Shown: positions 1 through 7,397, numbered from the stretch's first letter. The stretch: DNA of 14,395 nucleotides from CAWJEL01 sp964647255 (GCA_964647255.1 CAZYGI010000090.1:1-14395), one strand, 5' to 3'. Notes: generated by a model from the letters alone, not told the origin. A program made the numbers and translations.

Positions 1-1311
1 CGAAGGCCCGCCCGTCTGCGCGGCCTTGAACTCCAGGCCGCCGCGGACGCCGCCGCCGATGTCGTAGATGATCTCCCGCAGGGAAGTGCCCATCGGCACT
101 TCCACCAGGCCGACGTTGTTGATCTGCCCGGCCAGCGCGAATACCTTGGTGCCCTTCGAGGTCGCAGTGCCGATGCTGCTGTACCAGTCGGCACCTTGCA
201 TCATGATCGCCGGCACGTTGGCGAGCGTCTCGACATTGTTGACGATCGTCGGCTTGTCCCACAGGCCGGCCTGCGCCGGAAACGGCGGCTTGGTGCGGGG
301 CTCCCCGCGCTCGCCCTGGATGGAGTGGATCAGCGCAGTCTCCTCGCCGCAGACGAATGCGCCTGCGCCGAGCTTGATATCAATATCGAAGTCGAAGCCC
401 GTGCCCAGGATGTCCTTGCCCAGCAAGCCCAGGCCGCGGGCCTGCTTCAGCGCGATCCGCAGCCGTTCGACCGCCAGCGGGTACTCGGCGCGGATGTAGA
501 CGTAGCCCTGGTGCGCGCCGATGGCGTAACCAGCGATCGCCATGCCCTCGATCACGCTGTTCGAGTCACCCTCCATGATGGAGCGATCCATGAACGCGCC
601 CGGATCCCCTTCGTCGGCGTTGCAGATGACGAATTTCTCGTCACCCTGGTACGCGCGGCCGAACTCCCACTTCTTGCCGGTGGGGAAGCCTGCGCCGCCC
701 CGGCCGCGCAGCCCGGAGCGTTTCATGACATCAATCACTTGCTCCGGGGTCATCTCGGCCAGCGCCTTGCCCAGCGCCTGATAGCCGCCCGCAGCGATGT
801 ATTCCTGGATGTCTTCCGGGTTGATCAAGCCGCAATTGCGCAGGGCGATGCGCTGCTGCTTGCGGTAGAAGGACATAGCGTGCTGCGTCTCGACCTTCTG
901 CTTGAGGACAGGCTCCTCGTACAGCAGACGGCGCACGCGCTGGTTGTTGACGATATGGGTGTCAATGATCTCCGCGACATCCTCCGGCTTCACCTGAACG
1001 TAGAAGACGTCATCGGGGAAAACTTTGACGATGGGGCCTTTTTCACAGAATCCAAAGCACCCGGTGGCGGAGGCCCGCACCGCGCTGCTCAGGCCTTCTT
1101 TGGCGATCAGCTTCTGGAAATTGGCGACGATCTCCTGGCTTTCCGAGGCGTGACAGCCCGTGCCGCCGCACACCAGGATCTGCCTCTGGACGCCGCTGCG
1201 CGCGCCGAGATTGGTCCGGCTGTCAAGCAGAGGTTTGAGCTGCTTGTGGACGCCGAGCAGTTTCTCATAGGACGCGATGGGCTGTTGCTGGCTGATGAGC
1301 TCGTTAGGCAT
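1..1311 (-). CDS. nuoF: NuoF/HydB-type NADH-binding flavoprotein subunit (3' end outside window)
   Basis: NADH/FMN diaphorase subunit that passes electrons between NAD(H) and Fe-S clusters of a soluble multisubunit oxidoreductase. I translated 437 residues before the window edge. The N-terminal thioredoxin-like [2Fe-2S] domain has C48, C53, C85 and C89 (CGGTGC, CFGFC). It is followed by the 51-kDa domain: GRGGAGFPTG near residue 203 (NADH site), NADEGDPGAFMDR near 225 (FMN site), and CGEETAL near 320. Respiratory NuoF normally lacks this N-terminal cluster domain, whereas HydB/HndC of [FeFe] hydrogenases and some formate dehydrogenase subunits carry it, so hydB is the likelier specific identity. 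The C-terminal 4Fe-4S part would lie left of position 1. The ATG overlaps the end of the NuoE gene by 8 bp and has AGGAGG 9 nt upstream (1321-1326). The catalytic partner is not visible. Confidence 0.92.
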   Translation of the reverse strand, partial: MPNELISQQQPIASYEKLLGVHKQLKPLLDSRTNLGARSGVQRQILVCGGTGCHASESQEIVANFQKLIAKEGLSSAVRASATGCFGFCEKGPIVKVFPDDVFYVQVKPEDVAEIIDTHIVNNQRVRRLLYEEPVLKQKVETQHAMSFYRKQQRIALRNCGLINPEDIQEYIAAGGYQALGKALAEMTPEQVIDVMKRSGLRGRGGAGFPTGKKWEFGRAYQGDEKFVICNADEGDPGAFMDRSIMEGDSNSVIEGMAIAGYAIGAHQGYVYIRAEYPLAVERLRIALKQARGLGLLGKDILGTGFDFDIDIKLGAGAFVCGEETALIHSIQGERGEPRTKPPFPAQAGLWDKPTIVNNVETLANVPAIMMQGADWYSSIGTATSKGTKVFALAGQINNVGLVEVPMGTSLREIIYDIGGGVRGGLEFKAAQTGGPS

Positions 1312-1855
1312 AGACGGGGACCTCCTCTCCGACGACTTCGACCAAGTAGTGCTCCAGGATCTCTTGCGCCTTGCCCGGTTGGACCTTACCGTAGACTTTG
1401 TCGTTGATGGTGATCACCGGCGCCAGCCCGCACGCGCCGACGCACCGCAGGCTCTCGATGGAGAACTTGCCATCGGCCGTCACCTGGCCCGCCTTGATCC
1501 CCAGCACGCGTTCGAACTCCTGCAGCACCTTCTCGGCGCCGTTCACATAGCACGCTGTGCCCAGGCACACGTTGATTCGGTATTTGCCTTTCGGGGTCGT
1601 GGTGAAGTAGTTGTAGAAGCTGATGACCCCGGAGACCTCGGCGTGACTGATGGAGAAGCGGTCAGCGATGTGGAGCTGGACCTCTTCGGGCAGGAACCCG
1701 AAGACCCCCTGCGCCTTGTGCAGCACCTGGATCAATGTGTCCTTCCGGCGCTCATCATCGGGAGAGATGTTCAACTCCGCGATGAAGGCATCAAGCTGCG
1801 CATACAACTCCGGCGGCAGCACCCGTTCCTCAGGTTGCGGATTGACTTTAGCCAT
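1304..1855 (-). CDS. nuoE: NuoE/HydC-type [2Fe-2S] subunit
   Basis: Small thioredoxin-fold [2Fe-2S] subunit (183 aa) that works with the NuoF-like protein encoded next, relaying electrons from FMN. The ligands are the C-x4-C and C-x3-C pairs: C97 and C102 (CLGTAC), C138 and C142 (CVGAC). The N-terminal half is the usual helical region (VFGFLPEEVQ, ISFYNYF). Length is normal for NuoE/HydC/HndA. The ATG is supported by GGAGGT at 1861-1866 with a 5-nt spacer. Both that site and the ATG lie inside the last codons of the upstream ABC ATPase gene (8-bp overlap), so translation is probably coupled. Because the partner has a HydB-like N-terminal domain, HydC/HndA of a hydrogenase or formate dehydrogenase is more likely than respiratory complex I; the sequence alone does not settle this. 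Confidence 0.93.
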   Translation of the reverse strand: MAKVNPQPEERVLPPELYAQLDAFIAELNISPDDERRKDTLIQVLHKAQGVFGFLPEEVQLHIADRFSISHAEVSGVISFYNYFTTTPKGKYRINVCLGTACYVNGAEKVLQEFERVLGIKAGQVTADGKFSIESLRCVGACGLAPVITINDKVYGKVQPGKAQEILEHYLVEVVGEEVPVYA

Positions 1856-2549
1856 ATAAAACCTCCATGGGATTGACCTTGAGGCGTGCGGCGTCGTGCA
1901 CTGTGTATTCCGCCAGCCGATTGGCTTTGAACAACAGCACCGACTCGGTCAACAACGGTATTTCATCGAGGGTGTGTGTCACGAACAGCACCGTGATGCC
2001 TGGATATGTTTTCAGGATATGGGTGATAATTGCTTGTTTTGAGCGCACGTCAATGGACTTGAACGGTTCGTCCATCAGCACGAGATCGGGCCCGGTCAGG
2101 AACCCGCGGATCAAGGCGGTTTTCTGCTTCATTCCGCCGGAAAGCTGATACGGATAGTGGCCGACGTACGGCGCCAGTTCGCATACATTGAGCCATGCCC
2201 GATATTGCGTCAGCAAGTTTTGGTGGCTGGACACCTCCGCTGTGCGCCCCCGTGCGGCGCGAATTCTGACGGGCAAGAAGATGTTTTCCTCAACCGTCAT
2301 GTATGGGAACAGCCGGGGCTCCTGGAAAATCGTGCACGGGTTCTGCGCCGCCGATACGACTTCACCCTCGTAGGCACCGTCCAGGCGGGTCAGGATATTG
2401 ATCAGGGTAGTCTTCCCGGCCCCCGACGGCCCGAAAATCGTCACCCGTGCGCCCCTGGGGATCGAGAAGGACAAATCCTCGATCACCGCGGGCATCGACG
2501 CGCCGTAGCGCTTGGTCAATTTGGTTACGGTCAGTAAGTCGGTTGACAA
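1848..2549 (-). CDS. ABC transporter ATP-binding protein, NitT/TauT type
   Basis: Cytoplasmic ATPase (233 aa) that powers the importer formed with the permease and lipoprotein encoded upstream. Walker A is GPSGAGKTT (40-48), the Q-loop Gln is Q76 in IFQEPRLFPYMTVEEN, the signature is LSGGMKQ (136-142), Walker B is DLVLMDE (155-161) and the switch His is H192. Q-loop and signature spacing match the SsuB/TauB/NrtD group of nitrate, sulfonate, taurine or thiamine-precursor importers. Substrate cannot be read from an ATPase. The start is TTG, the only start codon between the in-frame permease stop and Walker A; no clear Shine-Dalgarno site is visible, so reinitiation after the permease stop 6 nt away is plausible. 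The 3' end overlaps the NuoE-like gene by 8 bp. Confidence 0.93.
   Translation of the reverse strand: MSTDLLTVTKLTKRYGASMPAVIEDLSFSIPRGARVTIFGPSGAGKTTLINILTRLDGAYEGEVVSAAQNPCTIFQEPRLFPYMTVEENIFLPVRIRAARGRTAEVSSHQNLLTQYRAWLNVCELAPYVGHYPYQLSGGMKQKTALIRGFLTGPDLVLMDEPFKSIDVRSKQAIITHILKTYPGITVLFVTHTLDEIPLLTESVLLFKANRLAEYTVHDAARLKVNPMEVLYG
1861..1866 (-). promoter_or_regulatory. Ribosome binding site of the NuoE-like gene inside the ATPase gene
   Basis: GGAGGT read on the minus strand, 5 nt before the ATG at 1855. It forms part of codons for the last residues (MEV) of the ABC ATPase, so the two genes share sequence and are likely translationally coupled. Confidence 0.7.
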
Positions 2550-2555
2550 AGGAAC

Positions 2556-3323
2556 TCAATCAGGATAGAAGTACTTTTTCAGTGAAATCGCAAACACGAC
2601 ATTTTGAGCAATTTCGAACAGCGCCGAAAGCAGCAAGACAACTACCAGGTAAAACAGCACGGTCCGCATGTCAAAGTGAATGGCGGCCACATTGAGCAGA
2701 TATCCGATGCCCTCTTGGGCGCCGATATACTCCCCCAGGATCACCACCTTGAGCGAGAGGCCAAACCCCAGGCTCAAGTTGCTCTGGAACGTCGGGATCA
2801 GGGCAGGAACATAAAGATGCCGGATCAAGTGCCTGCGCCGAGCCCCGGTCGAGAGCAAATACTGCTCCAGCGCGACATTACGCTTGCTCAGGGCGTTAGC
2901 CGTGTTGATCGCGATCGTCGGCAGCGTCAGCAGGGCGACCAGGGCGATGGGAACCTTGTTCCCGATACCCAGCACCAGCAGCAGGATGACACCCAGGATG
3001 GCGCCGGGGATCACCTGCAAGGCGACCATGAAGCTGTTCAGGTGCTCGGTCAGATGGGCGGCAAAAGCCAGAACCCCCAACACCGTTCCGATCCCAAACG
3101 CCAGTGCGAAGCCCAATGCCACGCGGTAGAGCGTGATGCCCAGGTGCGGCAACAGGGCGCCGTTTAAGTATGTAGGCGTCGCCGCCAGCACCTCCACCGG
3201 CGAAGGCAGGACGTAGCGCGGAAAGAACAGCGCCAGGATGGACCAGATGCCGACCAGGAGGGCCAGCCCGATGACGTTATTGCGGACTGCGGTATACAAA
3301 GGGAGCCGTGTTGAACGTCTCAT
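2556..3323 (-). CDS. ABC transporter permease, NitT/TauT type
   Basis: Inner-membrane permease (255 aa) of the binding-protein-dependent importer. About six hydrophobic segments are seen, for example near residues 16-34, 64-88, 98-120, 124-142, 183-200 and 222-246. The cytoplasmic EAA loop that docks the ATPase is at about 152-176 (YLLSTGARRRHLIRHLYVPA, followed by LIP). Fold and length fit SsuC/TauC-type permeases. The ATG lies 47 bp inside the binding-protein gene. An in-frame TTG at codon 9 (3299) would shorten the overlap but has no better ribosome binding site, and the first membrane segment follows either start. Six bases separate it from the ATPase gene. Its substrate is unknown. Confidence 0.92.
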   Translation of the reverse strand: MRRSTRLPLYTAVRNNVIGLALLVGIWSILALFFPRYVLPSPVEVLAATPTYLNGALLPHLGITLYRVALGFALAFGIGTVLGVLAFAAHLTEHLNSFMVALQVIPGAILGVILLLVLGIGNKVPIALVALLTLPTIAINTANALSKRNVALEQYLLSTGARRRHLIRHLYVPALIPTFQSNLSLGFGLSLKVVILGEYIGAQEGIGYLLNVAAIHFDMRTVLFYLVVVLLLSALFEIAQNVVFAISLKKYFYPD

Positions 3324-4323
3324 CGAGCGGCTTGCCTATCTTTCGATAGTAATCCTGAATCGCTTCATCCAGCGCGGCTGAGCTGCTGAACGCAAAATCG
3401 GTCCGGGTCAGGGATGCGCGCAGGACCTTCTCAGACAGCCCCAGTTTCTCCTGGACCTGGGCCACTGCGGCGGCCGGGTCCTGTTGGATGGTCTGCACCG
3501 CCGCGGCGATTTCGGCGTTGAACCTGGCGATCACGTCCGGGTGGGCGGCCGCCCAATCGCGCATGACAAACGGCGTCACCTGCGGATAGCCGGCGCGCGA
3601 TCCGGTGGCCTTATCCCACGCGGCCCGGTAATTCAGCGAGACGTACACGTTGGGTTGGCTCTCGACCAGCGTGACAGACGGTTCGGGCAGGGCCACCGCG
3701 CGGGCCTTGCCTTGCTTCAGCAGCTCCACAGATGATGCAAAGGGCGAGTAAACCGGTTTGATGTCCGTCTTCCAGGTCAGGCCTTCTTGCTCGACCAGGA
3801 ATTGGGTCATCTCTTCGATGGGTGAGCCCTCAAAGGGGATGTAGATCTCCTGCCCCTTCAGGTCGGCGAACCGCTCCACTTTTTTGCCGTACGTCACCAA
3901 GTAGGTCATGCCGGCGACGTAAGAGTCAATCACCTGCACGGGAGCACCGTTCTTGAACAGATCCACGCCGACGGAGAGGCCGGTCACCAGGATGTCCACA
4001 TCGCCGCGGACAAACAGTGCGTTGGCCTGCGCGTGGTTGCTGAAGACGGTCACCTCGACATCGGGCATGTGTTCCGCTGCCAGCAGCACCGGGATGGATG
4101 ACGGGGTGGCTGGTGCGTAGACGATGATCTTGGTGTGTTTGGTCGGTGGTGCGGCCGGCGCCGTTGCGATCGGCGCCGACGTTGTCGTGGGGCCAACGAC
4201 GGCAGGGACAGCGACGCAGCCGGCCAGCAAAACTAAGCTGGCCGCCGCCAGGATCAGAGAACGGATGGGGTGTGCCGCATGCGCCGAGATCCTGTGGTCG
4301 TAGGTTCGGATGGCAGCCTTCAA
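3277..4323 (-). CDS. ABC transporter substrate-binding lipoprotein, NMT1/TauA-like
   Basis: Extracytoplasmic solute-binding protein (348 aa) that delivers substrate to the permease encoded next. It has a lipoprotein signal: basic N-region, hydrophobic core SLILAAASLVLLAGC, and lipobox LAGC with lipidated C36. An Ala/Thr/Pro linker follows. The rest looks like a two-lobed type II binding fold (IIVYAPATPSSIPVLLAAE, GDVDILVTGLSVGVDLF, LKGQEIYIPFEGS, GKARAVALPEPS), as in NMT1/THI5, SsuA and TauA proteins. That family covers sulfonates, nitrate, bicarbonate, thiamine precursors and riboflavin, so the ligand is open. The start is TTG with AGGGAG at 4333-4338, 9 nt upstream. It is the first gene of the importer/redox unit and overlaps the permease by 47 bp. 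Confidence 0.9.
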   Translation of the reverse strand: MKAAIRTYDHRISAHAAHPIRSLILAAASLVLLAGCVAVPAVVGPTTTSAPIATAPAAPPTKHTKIIVYAPATPSSIPVLLAAEHMPDVEVTVFSNHAQANALFVRGDVDILVTGLSVGVDLFKNGAPVQVIDSYVAGMTYLVTYGKKVERFADLKGQEIYIPFEGSPIEEMTQFLVEQEGLTWKTDIKPVYSPFASSVELLKQGKARAVALPEPSVTLVESQPNVYVSLNYRAAWDKATGSRAGYPQVTPFVMRDWAAAHPDVIARFNAEIAAAVQTIQQDPAAAVAQVQEKLGLSEKVLRASLTRTDFAFSSSAALDEAIQDYYRKIGKPLDETFNTAPFVYRSPQ

Positions 4324-4332
4324 AAACTGAAT

Positions 4333-4338
4333 CTCCCT
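4333..4338 (-). promoter_or_regulatory. Ribosome binding site supporting a TTG start
   Basis: AGGGAG on the minus strand, 9 nt before TTG at 4323. This supports the TTG as the real start of the binding-protein gene. Confidence 0.55.
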
Positions 4339-4391
4339 GTGTTCTATGGTGTCTTGGGCCCTCTCGCTGGCAAAAGGCTCAGACGGACAAT

Positions 4392-4422
4392 ATCATATCA
4401 CGGAACAGGCAAGATTTCACAA
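4392..4422 (-). promoter_or_regulatory. Predicted promoter of the importer/redox unit, overlapping a Rex-like half-site
   Basis: Minus-strand extended -10 TGA-TATGAT (-10 hexamer 4392-4397, TG at 4399-4400) with a possible -35 TTGTGA at 4417-4422, spacer 19 bp. Transcription would start near 4385, giving a leader of about 60 nt, too short for a typical riboswitch aptamer plus expression platform. TTGTGAAAT at 4414-4422 equals one half of the Rex operator consensus; the other half is not conserved. The -10 is good, the -35 and the Rex reading are weak. Confidence 0.4.
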
Positions 4423-4446
4423 TTAGCCGAGGGCTCTTTTGACGCA

Positions 4447-4938
4447 TCATTCTGCTGTCGCCGCGGGCTCAACGGCGCCGAGCTCTTCCTGGAGTTTCAT
4501 CCCCAATTCCTTCAGGCGCATGGCCCGGGCTTGCAGCACGCGATCTTCGGGCGTCTTGGGTTCCCACTTGGGCACGGGTGTGGGGCGGCCGTGTGTATTG
4601 ACGGCGACGAACACCATCAGGCAGTTGGTGGTTTGCTCGTATTCACCGCGCCGGGGGTCGCGGGAACTGACTTCCACCGCGACGTACATGCTCGTGCGGC
4701 CTGTGTGGATCAGCCGCGCGTGGATTTGGACGATTTGGCCGATGGGCACGGGTTTGTGGAACGTGATGCCGCTGACAGCCACGGTGACGCAGGGGAGCCC
4801 GCACCAGCCGGCCGCACACGCGCCTGCGCTTTCGTCCATCCATTTCATCATGGCGCCGCCGTGCACGTTCCCGTACACGTTTTGGTTCTCTGGACCGGCA
4901 AGGAAGCGCATCGTGAACGCACGCTCTTTTCCTGGCAT
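4447..4938 (-). CDS. Acyl-CoA thioesterase, hotdog fold (YciA/BACH-like)
   Basis: Cytoplasmic enzyme (163 aa) predicted to hydrolyse acyl-CoA to free fatty acid and CoA. It has the hotdog thioesterase core NVYGNVHGGAMMKWMDESAG (20-39): N24 and D35 are the likely catalytic pair and the Gly residues lie on the central helix. Strands such as VAVSGITFHKPVPIGQIVQI and TSMYVAVEV follow. The C-terminal tail (APE-rich, about 130-163) is variable in the family. The reading frame is open to 5247, but I start it at the ATG at 4938 because AAGGAGG lies 5 nt upstream (4944-4950); the longer start would run 233 bp into the transglutaminase gene. It sits 76 bp downstream of that gene on the same strand. Acyl chain preference is not deducible. 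Confidence 0.9.
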   Translation of the reverse strand: MPGKERAFTMRFLAGPENQNVYGNVHGGAMMKWMDESAGACAAGWCGLPCVTVAVSGITFHKPVPIGQIVQIHARLIHTGRTSMYVAVEVSSRDPRRGEYEQTTNCLMVFVAVNTHGRPTPVPKWEPKTPEDRVLQARAMRLKELGMKLQEELGAVEPAATAE

Positions 4939-4943
4939 GGGTT

Positions 4944-4950
4944 CCTCCTT
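4944..4950 (-). promoter_or_regulatory. Strong ribosome binding site fixing the thioesterase start
   Basis: AAGGAGG on the minus strand, 5 nt before the ATG at 4938. It decides between this start and upstream in-frame starts that lack such a site. Confidence 0.75.
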
Positions 4951-4991
4951 CGACCAGATGACCATCAGGCCGGCGGTCTCGACATACGCTC

Positions 4992-5014
4992 GGCGGGCTG
5001 GCCGCTGGCCCGCC
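4992..5014. repeat. GC-rich inverted repeat directly after the transglutaminase stop
   Basis: Arms GGCGGGC (4992-4998) and GCCCGCC (5008-5014) with a 9-nt loop, ending exactly at the stop codon of the transglutaminase gene. No T-run follows in the minus direction, so it is not a standard intrinsic terminator; it could protect a 3' end or be chance in GC-rich DNA. Confidence 0.4.
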
Positions 5015-7363
5015 TTACGAACCGGGGGGCCGACCGGATGATGGTTGCGGTTTTTCGGGCGGGCGGACAAGCACGCCGAGCCAGCGGCGCCAGAGGCGTG
5101 GGCGGAGCGCCTCCCACCCGGTGCTCGCCTCCGCCAGGGCTTCGGGCGCAGGCTGTTGGCGGCCATATTGTCGGGCGACGAACAGGCTGGCGATCCGCTC
5201 CGCGGCCGGGGCGGCTTCGGGCACTGCGCCGCCGAACTGCGCGGCATGTTCGAGCGGTGTATCGCTCGCGGGCCAGTGAATGTGCAGCCGAGCCGCCCAC
5301 ACGCCCAGCCGCTCGAAGAGCCGGCCCAGGGTGGCCTCGTCGCGGATGGCCGTCGCCTGCCGTCGGCGCGCGGCTTGCCACCGCAGCGCCCCGGCCGCCA
5401 ACAAGGCGAGCGCGGCCAGCCAACCCCAGTTGCGCGCCAACCAGTCCCCTCGTGCTGCCCCTTGGGACGCGGCGCTTGCTGTATCTCCCACGTTCGGGGG
5501 CTGATCCAGGCCGCCGGCGCCGTTCGGCCCGCCCTGGTTCGGCTGACCCTGGGTCAATCCGGGCTCGGTGGCCTCGGCCGGTCGCACCAGCAGCGGCTCG
5601 GATGCGGTCGGCTCAAACTGCACCCAGCCGTAGTTGGGGAAGAAGACCTCTGGCCAGGCATGGGCATTGTTTTCCACCACGCGGTAGCGCAGGACGTCAG
5701 TCTCGGTCCGTTCCTGCTGCGCTTGAGGCTGACCTGCGGTGTAGCCCACGGAGAAGCGCGCTGGTACACCGGCCGCGCGCAGCAGCACGACCATCGCGCT
5801 AGCGTAATAGTCGCAGTAGCCGGCCTTCACGTCGAATAGAAAATAGTCCACGCCATCCGCGCCGGTCGGCGGAGCAGCGATCCCTTGATCATACCGGTAG
5901 AGCCGTAGGGCCGCCTGCACCGCTTCGGCCTTGTCATACGGCGTCTCGCGACCGGCTGTGATCTCCGCGGCCAGTGCGAGGACGCGATCCGGCAGCGCGG
6001 CCGGCAGTTGCAGGTAGCGGTCCCGCACCCACTGCGGATAGCTGGCGCCCGCCTTGCGAAGCCGCTCCGCAGTGGCGTCTGAAAGGGTCGAGACGACCGT
6101 GTAATCGCCCTGACGATCGAGGTTCATCCGGCTGTGCAGCAGCGACACCGAGCGCGCGCCCAGGATACCGGGCAGAATCGTCGCGTCGGCGTCGGTTGGC
6201 ACGCTCACGCGCACGATCTGCGGCGGTCCGAAAATCACGGTCTGGCCGCGCTCCCGGGGGAAAATCGTAACTGTGATCGGCCGCGTGGCAGTGTAGATCG
6301 GCTCGCCGAGCGACGTCCCGGCCTCGATGACCAGCCTGGTGCTGTCGCTGTTGATCCAGCCCTGGCCGGTGTAGGTGTCGAACGTCTCGGCGCGCCAATA
6401 GGTGCGCTCCGGCGTCTCCGCCTCGAAGATCGGCCGATCGGTCAGCGAAACGGGGCCGCCGAACTGCGTCGTTTTGCCGTAGGCGACCACCACTGTCGTG
6501 GCCCGCCCCGGGTTCAGCGAGCGGTACATCCGCTGCCAAGTGTCCTGGAACTGATGCCAGGGCGTCTCGAACGGCCGCAGCAGCCGCTCCATCAAGCCGC
6601 TTCCCGCCATGCTCGGCACGAACCAGGCCAGTCCGATCACCACGACGGCGAAGATTACCCCGGCCTTGAGAAAGTCGAGCGCAATGTCCGGCGCGTACCG
6701 CACGCGCGTGAGCTGCCAGCGCGTCTCGTTGCGCGCCAACTCGATGCGGATCGCCAGCAGCAGCGCCGTGGCCATGAACAGGATCACAAAGCCGGTCATG
6801 CCATCCTGCGCGAAGTACGCGTTGACGATCAGCGCGAACCCGGCGGGCAGGACTGCCTGGAGCAGGCTGTGCTGGCGGATCAGGCTCCACAGCGCCAGGT
6901 AGCCGATCCACCAGCCGAGGAGCGCCAACTGCGTCACGAAAATGAGGCTATCGGCGCTCGCCTGGCCGGCGAGCAGCGCCGAGAGCCATTCCCCGTTGCG
7001 CCGCAGCAGCTCCTGGATGCTATCTTGCGCGCTGAGCGTCGGAAAGATGTACCGGTGGAACAGGGTTGCAATCCACATCAGGCTGGCGAGGAAACTGTAG
7101 AGGACGGGGAAGAGGCCGTCCCAGCGGGTCAGCGAGAGGAGGAACGCCAGCAGTGCACCGCCCAGCATCGCGTAGCGGACGACTTCCAGCCCATCGGTCC
7201 AATGTGCGGCGACCAGCGACTCGCTCACCGCAAATAGCGCGGCCAGGGCCAGGAGCAGCGTCCACCAGCCGCCCCCGCGCGCCAGCCGCTCGGATGGGGT
7301 GTCGTCCGGCATCGAACTGGGCTGCGCCGCCGGCAGCACGGCGGAGGTAGGCTGGCTGGTCAT
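5015..7363 (-). CDS. TgpA-like membrane protein with transglutaminase-like protease domain
   Basis: Large membrane protein (782 aa). About seven hydrophobic segments are seen at residues 33-55, 63-80, 84-104, 138-161, 168-184, 188-206 and 231-250 (DUF3488/TgpA_N region). An extracytoplasmic stretch holds a transglutaminase core with Cys517 (GYCDYYAS) and His568 (NNAHAWPEVFF). At the third catalytic position (GWVQFEPTAS) the residue is Glu584, where Asp is usual. A Pro/Gly/Asn-rich linker, one membrane segment near 642-662 and a cytoplasmic DUF4129-like tail (about 668-770) complete the TgpA layout. Members are thought to act as cysteine proteases or in envelope processing; the substrate is unknown. 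Frequent neighbours of this family (MoxR ATPase, DUF58) are absent here. No Shine-Dalgarno site precedes the ATG, which instead sits 6 nt after a strong -10 box, predicting leaderless translation. Confidence 0.92.
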   Translation of the reverse strand: MTSQPTSAVLPAAQPSSMPDDTPSERLARGGGWWTLLLALAALFAVSESLVAAHWTDGLEVVRYAMLGGALLAFLLSLTRWDGLFPVLYSFLASLMWIATLFHRYIFPTLSAQDSIQELLRRNGEWLSALLAGQASADSLIFVTQLALLGWWIGYLALWSLIRQHSLLQAVLPAGFALIVNAYFAQDGMTGFVILFMATALLLAIRIELARNETRWQLTRVRYAPDIALDFLKAGVIFAVVVIGLAWFVPSMAGSGLMERLLRPFETPWHQFQDTWQRMYRSLNPGRATTVVVAYGKTTQFGGPVSLTDRPIFEAETPERTYWRAETFDTYTGQGWINSDSTRLVIEAGTSLGEPIYTATRPITVTIFPRERGQTVIFGPPQIVRVSVPTDADATILPGILGARSVSLLHSRMNLDRQGDYTVVSTLSDATAERLRKAGASYPQWVRDRYLQLPAALPDRVLALAAEITAGRETPYDKAEAVQAALRLYRYDQGIAAPPTGADGVDYFLFDVKAGYCDYYASAMVVLLRAAGVPARFSVGYTAGQPQAQQERTETDVLRYRVVENNAHAWPEVFFPNYGWVQFEPTASEPLLVRPAEATEPGLTQGQPNQGGPNGAGGLDQPPNVGDTASAASQGAARGDWLARNWGWLAALALLAAGALRWQAARRRQATAIRDEATLGRLFERLGVWAARLHIHWPASDTPLEHAAQFGGAVPEAAPAAERIASLFVARQYGRQQPAPEALAEASTGWEALRPRLWRRWLGVLVRPPEKPQPSSGRPPGS

Positions 7364-7369
7364 GCCGCC

Positions 7370-7397
7370 ATTGTAGCGGATGCAGCGGTGGTGTCAA
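7370..7397 (-). promoter_or_regulatory. Strong promoter of the transglutaminase gene, predicted leaderless
   Basis: Minus-strand TTGACA (7392-7397), 16-bp spacer, TACAAT (7370-7375). The ATG begins 7 nt after the last -10 base, which is the expected transcription start. The mRNA should therefore begin at or within a base or two of AUG. Confidence 0.75.

Noticed and set aside
196..1407. 403-aa plus-strand open frame
   Set aside because: Antisense to the NuoF-like gene, whose protein has clear motifs; a GC-rich codon-bias shadow with no family features.
3336..3349. Small palindrome CTATC-TTTC-GATAG
   Set aside because: Five-bp arms within binding-protein coding sequence; expected by chance.
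4324..4385. TPP or FMN riboswitch ahead of the binding-protein gene
   Set aside because: The predicted leader is only about 60 nt and lacks the conserved cores of these riboswitches.
4939..5247. N-terminal extension of the thioesterase
   Set aside because: Would overlap the transglutaminase gene by 233 bp and has no ribosome binding site; the ATG at 4938 has AAGGAGG.
4270..5802. 510-aa plus-strand open frame
   Set aside because: Covers the thioesterase and transglutaminase genes in antisense; Arg/Pro/Ala-rich low-complexity product typical of a shadow.
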